Below are positions 1-14,000 of a stretch of 64,000 nucleotides of DNA, in pieces. A model generated the notes under the pieces. That model was given only the letters and a program-made list of their open reading frames with translations. It ran no database searches and had not been told where the DNA came from. Position 1 is the first letter of the stretch. Every line of letters starts with the position of its first letter. A program made the position numbers and the translations under genes. The DNA is taken from positions 5,400,850 to 5,464,849 of the forward strand of contig NC_134284.1 of NCBI RefSeq assembly GCF_949628215.1, read 5' to 3'. This DNA is from Phalacrocorax aristotelis. Lineage: Eukaryota; Chordata; Aves; Suliformes; Phalacrocoracidae.

Positions 1-130
1 GGATATCAGAAGAAAAAGCAGTACCAGCTGTGACTAGGTACAACAAACGAGGTCCATCAATATCTTCTGTGCACTGTTAGAGTTATACAGCAATTGTATG
101 GACAATCCTGCTAGAATATATGTTATGCCT
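1..130. other. Intergenic, nothing recognised
   Basis: Short AT-rich flank up to the 3' end of the first CR1 element. No ORF, RNA gene or repeat is recognisable here. Confidence 0.6.
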
Positions 131-524
131 ATAGAATCATAAAATCGTTAAGGTTGGAAAAGACCCTTAAGATCATCAAGTCCAACCGCTAACCTATCAC
201 TGCCAAGTCCATCACTAAACCACATCCTCAAGCACCACGTCTACCCTTCTTTTAAATACCTCCAGGGGTGGAGACTCCACCACCGTCCTGGGCAGCCTGT
301 TCCAGTGCTTGACAACTCTTCTGGTGAAGAAGTTTTTCCTAATGTCCAACCTAAACTTCCACTGGCAGAGCTTGAGGCCATTTCCTCTCGTTCTATCGCT
401 TGTTACTTGGGAGAAGAGACCGACCCCCGCCTCGCCACAACCTCCTTTCAGGTAGTTGCAGAGAGCGATGAGGTCTCCCCCCTCAGCCTCCTCTTCTCCA
501 GGCTAAACAACCCCAGTTCCTGAA
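131..524 (-). mobile_element. CR1 LINE, 5'-truncated 3' end
   Basis: The reverse complement reads as the terminal part of an avian CR1 retrotransposon. It has the region just after the reverse transcriptase (a Leu-Phe-Ser-Leu-Glu-Lys-Arg-Arg-like stretch near 524), the conserved 3' block with its GGAACAGGCTGCCCAGG core, and a tail ending in an ATTCTAT-type motif at 131-138. Only about 0.4 kb of a several-kb element is present, which is the usual result of 5' truncation during target-primed reverse transcription. The 72-codon plus-strand ORF over this stretch is antisense to the element and is not a gene. It belongs to the same broad subfamily as the copy at 41225-41628, in the opposite orientation. 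Confidence 0.93.
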
Positions 525-3500
525 CATACTAGACGAACTGAGACAGCAGCGTAAAGTGTAAACACAATGTAAAGATGGAGCTCTGCATAGGGTGGGTCCC
601 ACCTAGAACCTGTTGAGTGGTCTCTGCAGGCTGAAGGAAATGCTTAGGGGATGGTGCTGGGAAGATAGAGACATGTTTTGAGCCCACATATGTTAGTTCA
701 TCCAAATACAGGAAAGGAATCAAGCCTGTGTCTCTTAAGTTCAAGAGTTAGGTGACATATTAACACTTCATGGAAACATGGAAGAAAAGTGCTGGGAAGA
801 ATCCAGATCAGCCAGTTTCTGCCTCTACCATGGGCCAAGTTAAGCATAAGTAATTTACCTTTCTGACTGCCAGACACTTTTAAAAAGCAATCGTCTCAAT
901 ATACCAAGAGAAAAAGACATAAGTCTCCCAAGTCACCTGGAAATGCTAGTTTATATCTGCTGTAGTTGCCAGGCAACCATCACAATCCGCCAGTTACTAA
1001 AAATTGTCTGACTGGAGTTGACCTTACTTTTATGCTATGGTTACCCCTGCAGCCTTCCCCAAAATAACAAAATTCTGTCAATCTGCCAGAAAAAAATTTC
1101 TGTCATTACACTGAAATTTTGCAGCCCATTAGTCCATAATATGAAATACTGCCTTTAGGTGTCCCAAAGGGATGAGCTGCTAAAGCAACTGATTTATTTC
1201 CATTAGAAGCGAGGTTTTTGTTTTTTTCAAAGAATGTGCATTTTTTTTCTTTCATGTTTTTTTAAACAAATATTCATATTGATCCTAAGCATGTAGACCT
1301 GGGGACATATTCTGCACTGCAGTCTTAACCAAAATGTCAGTTAGACTGGATAGGAACACAGCCTTTTTTAAAGAATGCAATATGTGGCCTTTGTGGCCTT
1401 ATAGCAACAAAATGCATGCCAGTAATTACCATGTGTCAGTGTCAATATACAGGTCAATGTCAGTGCAGAACTGATAGTCAAGAAATTCCATTTCAATTAA
1501 GATCACATTAGCTTTTAATTTATTTAGCATTTATTGCTTGTATTGCAAAAGAGGCATGAAAAAGAAACAGTTTTACAAAATTAGGCAGATGTCATTCCTA
1601 CTTTGCAACCAGGAGAGACAAAAAGGAGAGATGTTAAGGGTTCCTAAAGATAAAGTACTCAGCCTAAATTGCAGTGCTACTTCATGTCCTTAATTCAACG
1701 ACATGTGAAATTCTTACAGGAACCATACTGAATATGGATATGAAAGAAACTGAATACTAACCAAGGTGCTACTAGTGCAACCTTTAGTTCACCTGACCTT
1801 GCCTAGCTTAAATGGATGTGTCTGGTTCAAGCTACATTCTCTATACTGACAATGGAGACAGCTGCCGAGGAAGGTTCATCCCATTTGATTGGTGTATTTA
1901 TGTCTGCATTGATAAGAGTTAGATGCAATCCAGATAAGTAACCTAAAACAGATACCTAACTTTTAGACTGCTGAGATTCAGTAAGATGAATTACTCAGCT
2001 ATAGGCAATCAATGGAAAGTACTATGCAGATGGACTTTAAGGTCACATTACAATTATGTGCAACAGAGGTAGAACTACTCTGGTCTCTGATTATCCAGCT
2101 CTGTGATTTATCCACTGAACACTACCTTTTCTGTAGATACTTTTAATGTGTTGTAGAGATTTTTTCCTAGCACTTTAAAACAGATATTTATCAGATTAAT
2201 TGACGTACTGTTTCTTTGCAGCTAGATTTCATTTATGTTCTGCAAGCTCAACATCCTGGAAAGTGATACAATTGTGTTAGAACAATATGACTTGTACTTA
2301 ACCTAATTTAAAAAAAAAAATAAATAAAAGGCGCAAGCTTTGCCAAGTAAAATTATAATATAGCAATGCTAAGTGTAAGCGAGTTAGAAGGACCTCCAGC
2401 AAAGAACACAGTGATTCAGGATCCCTCTTGGCAAAATTCCAATTTACCTTCTATATCCCTCAAAAAGAAACAAGCCTTAAAGGAGTTGTAAGCAGAATTT
2501 TCTTCTACTTTAAAGGCTATTTGCTTTATACAAGTAATAGTTTATATTGAATGCAACGTAACTTTGCATTTCTTTTTTCCAAGATGTTGATGTTCACTCT
2601 ACTGCCAGTGAAGTCGATAGTGAAATTAATTCAGTGATGTATAATCCTAACTTTATTTGCTCACATTGTTAAAAAATCAATGTGAAATAGTATCTCGAAA
2701 GTGATTTGTATATGCTTCATAAAAAAATTCCTGCTGCATATGTCCTTTTTCTATATCATGTGGAAGTGCTTCCTGTTGAAGTTTTCAGGGAATCAAGATT
2801 ATTATAATAGTCTTACAGTCTGCACATATAAAATGCTGATTGATGTGGTACCTTGATAAGAAGATATCTAATACTTCACCTGTGTTATTCCAAAATGTTG
2901 AGGCCACACTGGGCAATGATGTCTAAGGCAGTTCAAAACATGGAGGTTCACTAATGCTTTGAGCCTGAGCAGTTGCTCAAAAGAGACACTGACTGCCCTT
3001 CCCATTTGTTTTCATCCCTGTGCTGTTTTATTCCTTAATACCAGAATAATTGTGCAGCTGCATCGTCAGTGTACGGAGCAACTACAGGCTGAAATAACCT
3101 TTCAGTTACCTGTCTTGTGCTGAATTAGTTTTAAACCAGGTCAGTTCCCCCACCCCAATTTTAGAGTCATACTCTTATAAATGTGGCATAGGAAATAAGG
3201 GTGGGGAAGGCAGATAAGATGGAATGGAGAAGCACAGAAAGAGGAATGAACAGCTGGGTCCACTCCCCTATTTGAATATGCCGATTTATGGAGATTTAAT
3301 GTTTGTGAAAAGATCATCTCAGGCACCTGAATAGTAGAACTGTAAAACGGTTAACATAGGCATGTTTAGTGCTGCTGGTTAATTATTCCTTCAAGCTAAC
3401 TAATTTTTAAATAGTTTTACAATAATCTAGTAAAAACAATATGAACAGTCAGTGAGTAAACAGTATTATGCATATGTTTAAGATTAGGAGATTTAGAACA

Positions 3501-6500
3501 GACCTGCAGGATTTTAACATATCAAATCACATGGATATTTTGTTTAAATGGCAACTGCTGTTTTTAATATCTAAGTGCTTTCAATGAAGATATCAGCAGA
3601 GAAAGCAAGGATGCCTCTAGTGAGATTGTATGCAGAAAGATGAATGGTATCTGGAAGTAGGACAACAGCAGAATGTAAGCAGATATGCTAGAGGATATAA
3701 TGTCAGTGGCTGGAAGCTATTTGGATAGCAAATGCTGCAAGTTTTATGAATGGCTGTTGGGAGCCAATCGTATAAAATGAATCTTACATAAGCCATCTAG
3801 AAGCTTTGGAATAGACTTGTAAAATATTTTGTGCTCCCCCCTTAAGGATCATATGGCAGATCAAGTCTAGATCTCAGTCTAGATGGGACTGATCTTGGTA
3901 GAGCAGTACAGAATCTCCCTGAATTAATTTCTAACCTTAGAAGAGAATACCTTTCAGGGATAAAAAGAAATACATTCATTAATATAATGATGGAGAAGCC
4001 ATCTTGACATGTCATTCCAGTAGCTAGTAATTCACATTTCTAAAAATGCAAACAAATCTACTGTGAAATTATCTGTCTTCAACTTCCAGCCTCTGGATCC
4101 TTTCTCACTTCTTTAGGAGAGTCAGAGAACTTATTCTGTACCATCTAGCTGTTAAGACTGTATGACCAAATCACCCCCTAACTTTCTTGGCATTAGTGTG
4201 ACATGTATTTTCTAGAACTTTTTCCTTGTAGCAATGTTTTTCTACTCTTTTTATCATAGTTGTGGTACAGGCCAACTTTTGGCATCAAGAAATTAGGTAT
4301 GGCAGACATCTGATGTCAGCAAAATGCCTCCAGGATGGACATTTGTGGGTCTGGCTGCTTACTTTGTCTCTGCAGGAAGAAACAGGAGACAAATTACTTG
4401 AATAGTGAAACTTTCCAGAGTCCAAATCTCCAGTTTCTGTCCAAAACCTTTGTGTTAAACACAACAAAAATCAGCCTAACAGCAAAAATTTTAATGACTG
4501 TAGACGACAAAATATTTTCCTAAAAATGTTAACACTAAGAAAAGGCATTCCATCGAAGAATTATAAATAATTTTACTAGTAATCACACCCAATTTACAGC
4601 CATATAGGAGCTAAGCAGTCACTTGCCTGAAGTCAAAGTAGTATTCAGAAACAGATCTGGAAATAGAAACAAACCTTCTCTTTGAATGTTCATCAGAGAA
4701 TGCATCAAGTGTGTTCTATGGTTTAGTATATCTATTTAAAGTATAAGTGAAGTTTTAAAAAGTTGATCTGTCATTTAAATACTAAATCATGATTTGGTAT
4801 GAGTTCACACAAATTATGGCACCTAAAACCTAAGATACCCCAGAGGAAAATGCACAAAGGTTTAAAATGAGCTCTTTAACCATCATTTAAATGCCAAGGG
4901 TTTGTTTTTTTTTTTTCCTCTGCCATATTCTTTTTAATAAGTTTAAAACATGCAAGAACTTTGAACTACTTGATTACTGAAATCTTATTTTATTTCTATT
5001 TTCTTTATGTCTAAGGTTTTTTGGTCAGGTGTGATTGCATCACGAGGCCCTTAGCATGAATAGACCAAATAGGTCTGACACTGGTGAATGAATAAATATA
5101 TTCTTGCAGACATCTGCTGTCCTAATTTCATGTAGCTAAAGTTGTGGGTTTGCTCAACAGCTGTTCATATGCACTGTTAGTGCCCTCTGCAGTGCTATAA
5201 TGTAGTTGTGATATGCAGTATGATAATAAAAGTACAGAAGAGTAGAAGAGCTCTGAACATTACGAGCCAAAGTGTGAGAAGAATATGCAATATAGTAATA
5301 CAGTAACCAGAAGTGTTTCTTTGAGTTCCATCAATTTAAAATCGATAATGTTGTGCAATATGACTGCAGTTTGATTTTGAATTCAGATCTTCACTCATGC
5401 AAGCTGCTGTACTGACATTAGCTATCAAAATAACCGTAATTTAGAAGGTTGATGCTACATTATGATGGATATATGACATTGCTAGGAATGTGTGCACATG
5501 ACTAAAGCGACTCAGCACACAGTAATGACCTTCCAAGGCCCATTCAAACTATAAATGTTCTTGACTTTGTGACAGTGCTACTCTTACTCTCTGTTTCGTG
5601 TAGTCTGTCATCATCTCAGCTATTGATTTAATTTACTTTACTGGCTTTATCCTGCTTAACCACAGTAATCCCAAACCTGCTTACTCCCACATCTCTTTCT
5701 CCCATTTCTAAGAAAGTTTTGCTGAACGCATGTGCTAAATACTTGTGCTGTTTGTTTTTCATTAAAATCCTAAAACTGCTACTCACTACTCTATATCAGC
5801 AGTACAGGAACACTCAATGAAAGACCCCATAAAGTCTCGACTTATCCTCAAGGTACCAACGATAAGAGGCAGCATATCTGCTCTTGCACCAGCTCACCCT
5901 GCTGGCCTTCTGAGCTACTCATTGCTGGTGTCAGATTTTGCTTCCTGGATCTTCCTGTGTCATCTCCTCTGCGGCAACTTTTCCCAGCCAAGGCTGGGAA
6001 TGGGGGGATGCATAGAACTATGATGTCTGGCCCACATAACAAGATGGGGGTTTGTTGGCTTTTACGTTTTAAAGTTTTCTTCAAGCACCTATGGCAAATA
6101 TTTTGCACATGCTTCTCATCGGGAATAACTGAGGAGAAATCTCTGACACAGAATGGTTTTGTCTGGATAATAAAGTTAGAGAAGATGTAAAATTATCTGA
6201 TTAGAGGAGGCTGTGCGGTGTGTAACACATTGTACATGAGGGATGTTGGAAAGAAATGACTAGGAAGGTGTTCTGCACTGGAAAGTGTAAATAAGGGGAG
6301 TACAAAATGATGTAGTTTGCTTATCGAGACCATTTGCATACTATTACATAATTAGTGTTATTATGAGGTCTTGGACATCAAAATAATGTGTTTACTTTTT
6401 TGCAATTTTAGCTAAAACATAATATCAAAATGCAGAACTATTTTTCCACTGTTGCCTCTGTTTAAGTACAGAGTTAATAGGTGATAGTCTGGGAAGTAGT

Positions 6501-7979
6501 AACTTTAAAGTGGTTTCAATTCCTGAGATCATTTAGAAATAAACAGATGATTTTTGGTCTAGCTGATCGTGCGATGAAGATCAGGAATAAAATGCATGTA
6601 AAAGCAGATATTTGACAAACTATCCAGAGTAATCTTGAAGTTGAATAGCTTTATATGATAGTAAAAAATTGCATATTTTTATTGTCAGATGATGGAAAAC
6701 ACCTAAGACTGGATGTAGAACAGACAGCTCAGAGAGAGGAAGTAACAAGTATGAAGATGGCAGCCTGAGATGGACTTTCCTGAATCTAAATTTTCTAACG
6801 AAGCTCAGTAAGATGCCATAAAGCTTTGAAGGGGCCAAATGCTGCTCAGGAATTTTTAACACTTGAGATAAACAAGATACATTACGCCTCAGGAGAAAGC
6901 AACATTTCTAGACTGCTACCAGGCTAATCAAAATAGTGTATTTGTCCTAAAAAGAGCTGGCACATAATTGCCAGCAGGATATAAATTTGTGAAATATGCT
7001 TGGATTCTCAAAAAAAAAAAAAAAAAAGTTAAAAATAATCACCAACATGACTGGCAGTAAATGTAGGAGAGCAAGTTGGATGTTTTGTTTGGGGAAGAGG
7101 TTTTGTTTGCGCAGACCTTTTTCAGTATGTCACACATGGCTGAATCTTGATGGCTTAAAATTTTAACCATCACTCAGAGCTCACCTCCCACAGGACAGTA
7201 TCCTGCAGCTATCAGCAAGTCTGTAATAAGACTAGGTTGCAGCAAATCCAAGTATTTGGAACGTTTCATTAGACTGGGAGTTTAAAGCGGACCTTCACCT
7301 TCTGAATTCATAGCTTTTGAATTTAATAGCTAATTTTATCATCGTTATAATCTCTGATCAAGTGAAAATCTGTTAAGCTTATTTTTCTGTCTCTCTTTAG
7401 GGTTGACTTTCTAAAAAGGCAGTGATTTGCAAAAAACCCCACTTTTGTAAGACCACAAATAGAAGGCCCTGAGAAAATGGGGAAGTTTACGGTTTCCAGC
7501 CAAGAGAGCTGCCTCAGGCCTAGGCCATAGGATGCTCCTCTTGGACTTTGGCCTAATACTGAGATAACACTGTATATATTAAGCTGCAGTATACTCTGAT
7601 GCTAGTGAGAAACCCAACTTTCTGTCCCTACATGCAAAAAACCAGGAAATCTCCAGACCACCCTAAAAATCACTTTTTTAAAAGTTTGACTCCTAAAACT
7701 ATTTTTGGTTTGCCAAAATTAAAGTATGCCTGCTCCAGGGGCTCTCTCCCACACACTACTCATCAGGCTTGATTTACAGCTCCTGTTTTATGCATTGAGT
7801 CTAAATAGTCACTGGCACGCCGGCAAGTAGCCAATACCCATTTTGATGCACAGCTGCATGAGAAGCTGCAGTGAAGAAAGATCTGGCCAAAATACAAGCA
7901 TTTCTCTGGAAACTTTTCTGCTTATCTGAAGTTATACCTCAGATCAAACCGAGGGGATCTCAGTGGATCATTTTGCCGA
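525..7979. other. Intergenic desert, no gene seen
   Basis: About 7.5 kb of AT-rich sequence. The only ORFs are below about 90 codons, often overlap on both strands, and show no recognisable domains. I saw adenine runs at 2310-2320 and 7010-7027 and short thymine runs near 1236 and 4902. No interspersed repeat is recognisable, though very old copies could be missed by eye. Confidence 0.6.
7010..7027. repeat. Poly(A) run (18 bp)
   Basis: Uninterrupted adenine run in otherwise ordinary sequence. No recognisable retrotransposon precedes it, so it may be a simple homopolymer or the tail of an element too decayed to identify. Confidence 0.85.
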
Positions 7980-8230
7980 TTTTTTGTTGATCGTGAGTCA
8001 GCAGTGCGCTCTTGTGGTGACAGGGCTGTGTACCAGGCACCGAGATGGACGGCAGCCAACAGGCCGGGGAAGTGGCGGCTCCCTGTTGCTTGCTTGGTAG
8101 CCAGGAGGCCAATTCTGGTGTACCTAGTCCAGGCCGAGGCCTCGGAACAAAGCGATATGGGCAAAGTGGAGAAAGAGTTCTGGAGGGCCACTGAGATTAT
8201 AAGAGGGGTTGCAATGCACGCTTTTTGACA
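7980..8230 (+). mobile_element. Very old CR1-like fragment (reverse transcriptase C-terminal side)
   Basis: A GC-richer island in AT-rich surroundings. Around 7998-8020 it resembles the CR1 segment encoding Ser-Gln-Gln-Cys-Ala-Leu-Val. Around 8168-8202 it resembles the segment 'gtccagagaagggccacgaa' followed by an Ile-Arg-Gly codon series. Both lie in plus orientation, in the order found in CR1. The middle is strongly diverged and the reading frame is broken. The identification rests on partial similarity to the CR1 reverse-transcriptase C-terminus and could be wrong at the edges. Confidence 0.45.
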
Positions 8231-11004
8231 AGGAGCTGAAGGAACTTCAAGTTAAAGGCTGACGGGAGTAGCTGCAGTATTCCTTAGTCTGCCTAAAGGA
8301 GTGTTGTAGAGACTCGGCTACCAAAATAAAATCTGGGGTTTTTTTTTTTGTTATTAATAAAAGACCTGGTATTTCCTTTCTGAGTTTCCCCAAATTTTGG
8401 AATTATAAACAAATAAAAACATTTTGCATATATATAATAGGCAATTGCTGCCTTCGTACTCTTAAGATTTACTAAGTAGCACTGCTAATGACTCAGCAGC
8501 AGTCAGGCAACAAAGGGTGAAAGTCCTTTCTAATTGACTGACACTTGCCCATTTAGCTCACATTCCTGAACAGAGCCGTGACATAACGGGACAGAGGGTT
8601 AAACTGAAGGAGTTTAGGAAAGAAGACTTTTCAAAATGTTTGGACAAATGTATTTGCACCAGTAGTCACCTCAAGGTTTGGGGAGTATGACCAATGCCTC
8701 ACTGCTCTCAGCGATAGAGCAGGAGTTGTGGAATAGGAATAACTTAAATATATATAAATTAATTTTTTGTCTGCTCATATAGCTTTAATGCTCTAGTTCT
8801 CTAGTTTCTGATTGTAGGACCATTTCATTTTTGCCTTCTATTACTAACAGGCTCCGAATTGTTGTTGATACAATTCTTCACACCTTTCAGCTGACAATTT
8901 TTTCTCTGCTTTAGCAAATACATCTCCTTTGTCTATACTTTTAAGCTCCAACTTATTGTTGCCTATATTTAATGAAAATGCTGAATCACATATATTCACT
9001 GGTAAAGGTGCAATTTCCTTATATTTCATCTAGATGAGGTCTATGAGTATATTTATCTCCTGCAAATACCCTCTCACTTCATTTTTACTATCCTGTTTCA
9101 TCCCTAAGGCACAGTATCTAAATTTGTGCCTAGCTTTATATCTGCCAGGATAATATCCTGGTGTTTTTGATGGTGTGGTCCGTCTTGCACAGTGAAGTTC
9201 TACTGTTCCTGATGGAAGGAAAGACTTGACTGTCTTACCTTAAATTAGACAGAAAGGCCTTCCAACCGAGGACTGCCTTGTGCTATCTATTTGTATGCTG
9301 CTAAGTGAAATAGAATTCTGTTCCATGACTTAAATATGCCTAATGGAATTCATATATAAATTATACATAACAGCTTAAGTTGGGGATTGCTGAGATATTG
9401 GGAGGAAATATATCTGGCTTTAATCCTCATTCAGAATAATCCAACAACAAGCACTTCTTATGGCAACATCATGTAAGCATGTATTGGGATGGGGCTAGAA
9501 ATAATGGTACTAGAGGAATCACTTCCTTCATCATTTTCCTATAGCACAGAGGTCTTCCACTAAATGCCAGCCTTCACTGAGTCTGATGGACAGCAGCAAG
9601 TGGACAGCCTGATTCCATGTAGTCTTTTAGAACACAGAAAATTTATACTAGTTTATTAACTTCTTTACAGTATTTATCATGAAAAAATGATAAAGGTCTG
9701 GTTGATCTTTGTCTACAATATATCTTGAACAAAAGCTGAGCATGCATGACTTTTAATGCCTCACATACTCTATGAACTATAGCGCTATATTTATTACTTT
9801 TGCCTTTTCAATATTCAGCAATTTACCTGACTGATCACTTTTGCTTTCCTCTGTTTATAGCTTCACTGACTTCCCTGGTGATTATCTAAAGTAAGCGTAT
9901 AAAAACAGAATTTGCATAGGAAAAAATAAACAAAACTTTCAAAATTAAAAGTAGATCACAAATGGAAGCGTACTACTTCTTCTGAAGTAACCTCAAGCCA
10001 ATGCTGAATGTCACGTGTCAGAAGATCTCACGGACACTAAAAATAAACAATGAAATTCAACTTCAAAAGTGAACTAAACAGCTAGAAATTTATCTTCACC
10101 GCAGAAATAACTCTAAACATACCTTGAGTATTGCCGCCATGAGCAAATCCCGTATTAGAGGATAACAATGAGCTGTGGGCCATCTTAAGTGCCATGCACA
10201 AGTGTAACCCCTTTCTTCAAGTGTAATCATGAATTGACTTCAAACTGATGGATCCGAAAGGAACATATATGACAACTTAATACAGCTCACTACCTTGTAG
10301 TATGATTGCTGCATAATATGAGTACATATTTTGTCTCACATTTGATGTGTTTTGTCACATATTGAATGTCACATATTGTGTAATTCAAACGCCATAGCTC
10401 TTCTGTACTTCCCCACCATCGCCTGTGAGGCCAGGAAAAAACTCACTGGGCTTATTTTGCTTATTTTCTTATTTTCTTAAAAGCACTGACTACACAATTC
10501 ATAGGATAGTTCAGCTTACACCGGTGTAAAACCCAAAAGGATATGACCCCCAGGAAACTTGTTGCCTTACACAGGTGAGTGCTGTGCAGGAGGCAATGCT
10601 GGCTGACTTAATCAGGAAAACTTGATTGTAGATAAACCATACTAACTATGCAGTAGCAATATACATTAAGCAAATTTACAGACCTGTTCCTTTCTCAGAA
10701 TATCTGGAGATTTTAGAGAAATTAGGTCCGAGAAATTTACAATGAGAAATAGAAGGCTACTGATCTCATGCTAAACTGAACTGGCATTGCTGTGATGATC
10801 CCTCTGAAATGTATACTCCTACCCAATGCACAGAAGAAAGAACAGTACCCTTTGAGTTAGTAGAGAGAAATGGCAGGATGGAGAAGATGCAAAATAATAT
10901 CTAAAAATATCCTTGCTATTTCACGAAGCACTTGTATGTCTTCTTTTGTTTGTTCTTTCGTTTTTTCCAGCTTGTTTTCCGAGGCATATAACAATACATG
11001 TGGC

Positions 11005-11016
11005 ACCATCTAGTGG
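11005..11016 (+). promoter_or_regulatory. Candidate CTCF-core match
   Basis: The twelve bases ACCATCTAGTGG agree with the vertebrate CTCF core GCCMYCTRSTGG at eleven positions, with only the first base differing. A match of this length is expected by chance now and then in 64 kb, so occupancy is only a possibility. Confidence 0.3.
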
Positions 11017-14000
11017 CCTCGTAAAGATTTACTCAGATTCTGAGACCATCTTTAACTGCACATAATCACATTGTTTTTAGGGACGGTTAACGAGTTACTT
11101 AGGTAAAGAATTTCTGATTAGTGAAACCCTGATTTTTTTAGTAAAATTGGCATGAAATTATCATCACCGATGAAAAGTCAGAACATGTGTTAGAAGCTTC
11201 TAAATAAGAATATAAGAATCTATCACAATTTTAAATTCTGATAGTCTAGTCTTAGATATCTGAATAAAGGCATATGTTACCAAGACGCAGCATTCTTCTT
11301 TGAAGTCAAATCCCAACTCCAAATAAATGGCAAAGCCAAAGAAGTAGTCCACTCCTCAGGTTCTCATTTGATGCTGAACTCTTTGATTTCTGCTGCAGCG
11401 TACATTGATTGTCTACACAATATTATATTAGAGATGACGTCTTATATGCTATTGGTTTCTGGGTCACAGGTCTTCCCTTACTTCTTCTCAGATATCTCAC
11501 TTTTGGAAACTCGATTAATGATTTAGGATAGGAAGGTACTGGCTTTCTTTAAAAAAATGTAGTGGTTTTTTCAGGTCTTCCCCAAACTGAGCTAATTTGC
11601 AGACCTGTAGATTTGTCCTCAGTCACTGAGTTGTTTGTATACTTCTAAAATCCATGCAGTTACATTGCTGCATTTCCTATGTCAGCCTTTCCTCAGTCTC
11701 ACCTCCTTTCTCAAGTAGGAAGTGCAGATCTTGTTGACAATTCTGTGTTTTACCCTCTTCATGCGTATACATATAACACAAGCTAGATTACTGTTTTTCC
11801 TACAAAACACTGCTCTTCTTTAGGACTGATAGGATTGTGTTTCTGTATTACGCAAAACAAGATGCACAAAAGCAAGAATATATTTGTATGGTAGGTGATG
11901 TTACAAGAAAATCTTCAAGTTATACAGTGAAGATCTGCAACAGATCATTGTCGCTGCAAAATCCTCCTTTTTAACTGTCTTCTTGAATGAAAATTTCTTT
12001 CTACCGTAGGTTGCATTAAGTGTGTGAGCCTTCCTGAAATCCTTAGATAGCAAACGTGCTGTTCCTCATTATTTTATCACTTTTCCAGTCCATTTGCTGG
12101 ATTTAAGAGAAGGTGTTTAAAATAATGAGGTTATTTCTAATCCTAAACAATTAGCAAGTCCCCCAAAACCTTCAATTCAATGCAAAGTCTATAAACAGGA
12201 TTTTAAAGAAACTGTATAGTGATTACATAACTCCTAGAAAATTTACTAGAATGGTAAAAAACAACCTGTATAAGAAGCAAGCTTATAAATTCCTGTCTTT
12301 GGAAGGGCAGTTAATGCTGATGGACACAGTGATAGATTACGATTAAAATTCCCTTCAGTAACAAAAGGATAGATTACCTATACCTGTGACTAGTTAAGCC
12401 AAGTTCGCTCAGCGTTCCTGCTGCCTGTGTATGTGGCCTTGTGCAGGCAGCCCCAGTCTCACGCTACCTGTGCTTTGGAGCAAGTTACCTGCGGGTTAGA
12501 AACGATTAACCAGTCAGAAAAGTCAATCAATTCATGTGGTGTGCCACATTCACACTGCTGCACTGCTTCTGCCTAGCTTGGAGGGTGCTAATTTGGAGAC
12601 GTCTTTACTTTCTCCCATGCTATGGAGCTGATATATCCCAAATCTCCCTACCTGAGTGAAGTACAGCGTGCGAATTCAGCAGTCCCTCTCAAAATAGCAG
12701 GTTTGTACAACCTTTGGTTTTCAACAAAAAAAGAGAAATTTCTCTCTGCTTTTTCTCAGGTCTATAGTCTGTCCTAATTTGCAATGGCCTCCAAACATAA
12801 TTACTGTACAACTATTTTTCTCTAGAATTCCTATGTTATGAAGATATTATGAAACACCCCTTTGGCCAGATAAATCCTTTCTTACTGATTTGTAAATCTT
12901 TGTATATTTGATCCCTTATTAAGATAATTTCCTCATCACTAAATAGCAAAACATTTTTTTCTACAGCACAGTAACCAATAAAAAGAAAAATAATTGTATG
13001 CAAAATCTTTCTAAAAAGTTAGCCACCGAGTGGTGAGTCGATCCCAGATGTATATATATGCTGCCCTTATTCAAAGCGTCTTGAACCTAAACCAGCTCCT
13101 GCTGGTTTCGTTACTATATCAGACTCAGCTTAGGAAAGAACATGGTAATGAGAGCCGACAAACAGCAATTCTCTGATTCAAAAACCTCTAGAAATTCCGT
13201 GGATAGGAGAAGATAAATTCCAGTGATCTGCAAACATCACAGACAGACATGTAGCTGGTTTGGAAACTGAGACTTCTATCTGCCAGCAACAAATATTCAT
13301 GACTTTGCCAAAGAGCCAGTTGCAAAAAAGGTTGAAAGAAATCCAGAGATGGCAAAAAGTATAAAGTACAGGTCTCAAAAGTCTTTATGAAAACTTAATT
13401 TTAGAAGGCTATGAATATAGAATCTCCCCATGTTGAACATCAGAGGAGAAAATCAGACAGCAGAATAATGACAGTTAAGCATTTGAACTTTCCAAATGAG
13501 ATACTGGTATAATACTTGCACATATCCAGTCCTGTTAAAATTCTCCTTACTCCTCTGGAGAAAATTTCAAGGAATCCACTACTAGAATTTTTTGCTGAGC
13601 TACTTGATGATACTTTCAAATCCTGATAACAATTCATTATGGTTCCCTACTTCAACTCTGCTCAAGCTTTTATGTGAGGCTCTCACAGTTGATTTCTAAA
13701 GTTGGCAGTCAATGAATTTACAGAAACATAATTTTCTCCATTGTTAGATTGTCAGTCTGAGGGGCTGGAAGCACAAGGCTCACATGAGTATTGGCATGCT
13801 GTCCACTGCAGTGCTTCATTTCTTTTTGTCTGTCCTGCTGCTTAGTGTAATTCACAATGACCTTACGCCTGAGAGAGAGAAAGACTGACAGGGACTAGCC
13901 AGTGTGAAATGCCAAAAAGAGGCAAGTAGGCCACGTTCTCCAGAGTTAGTTATTTCTCCAATTCAGTATTCACAACCATGAACCCTCTTTGGAGATTGCC

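Noticed and set aside
305..523. 72-codon plus-strand ORF
   Set aside because: It is the antisense of the CR1 3' end at 131-524.
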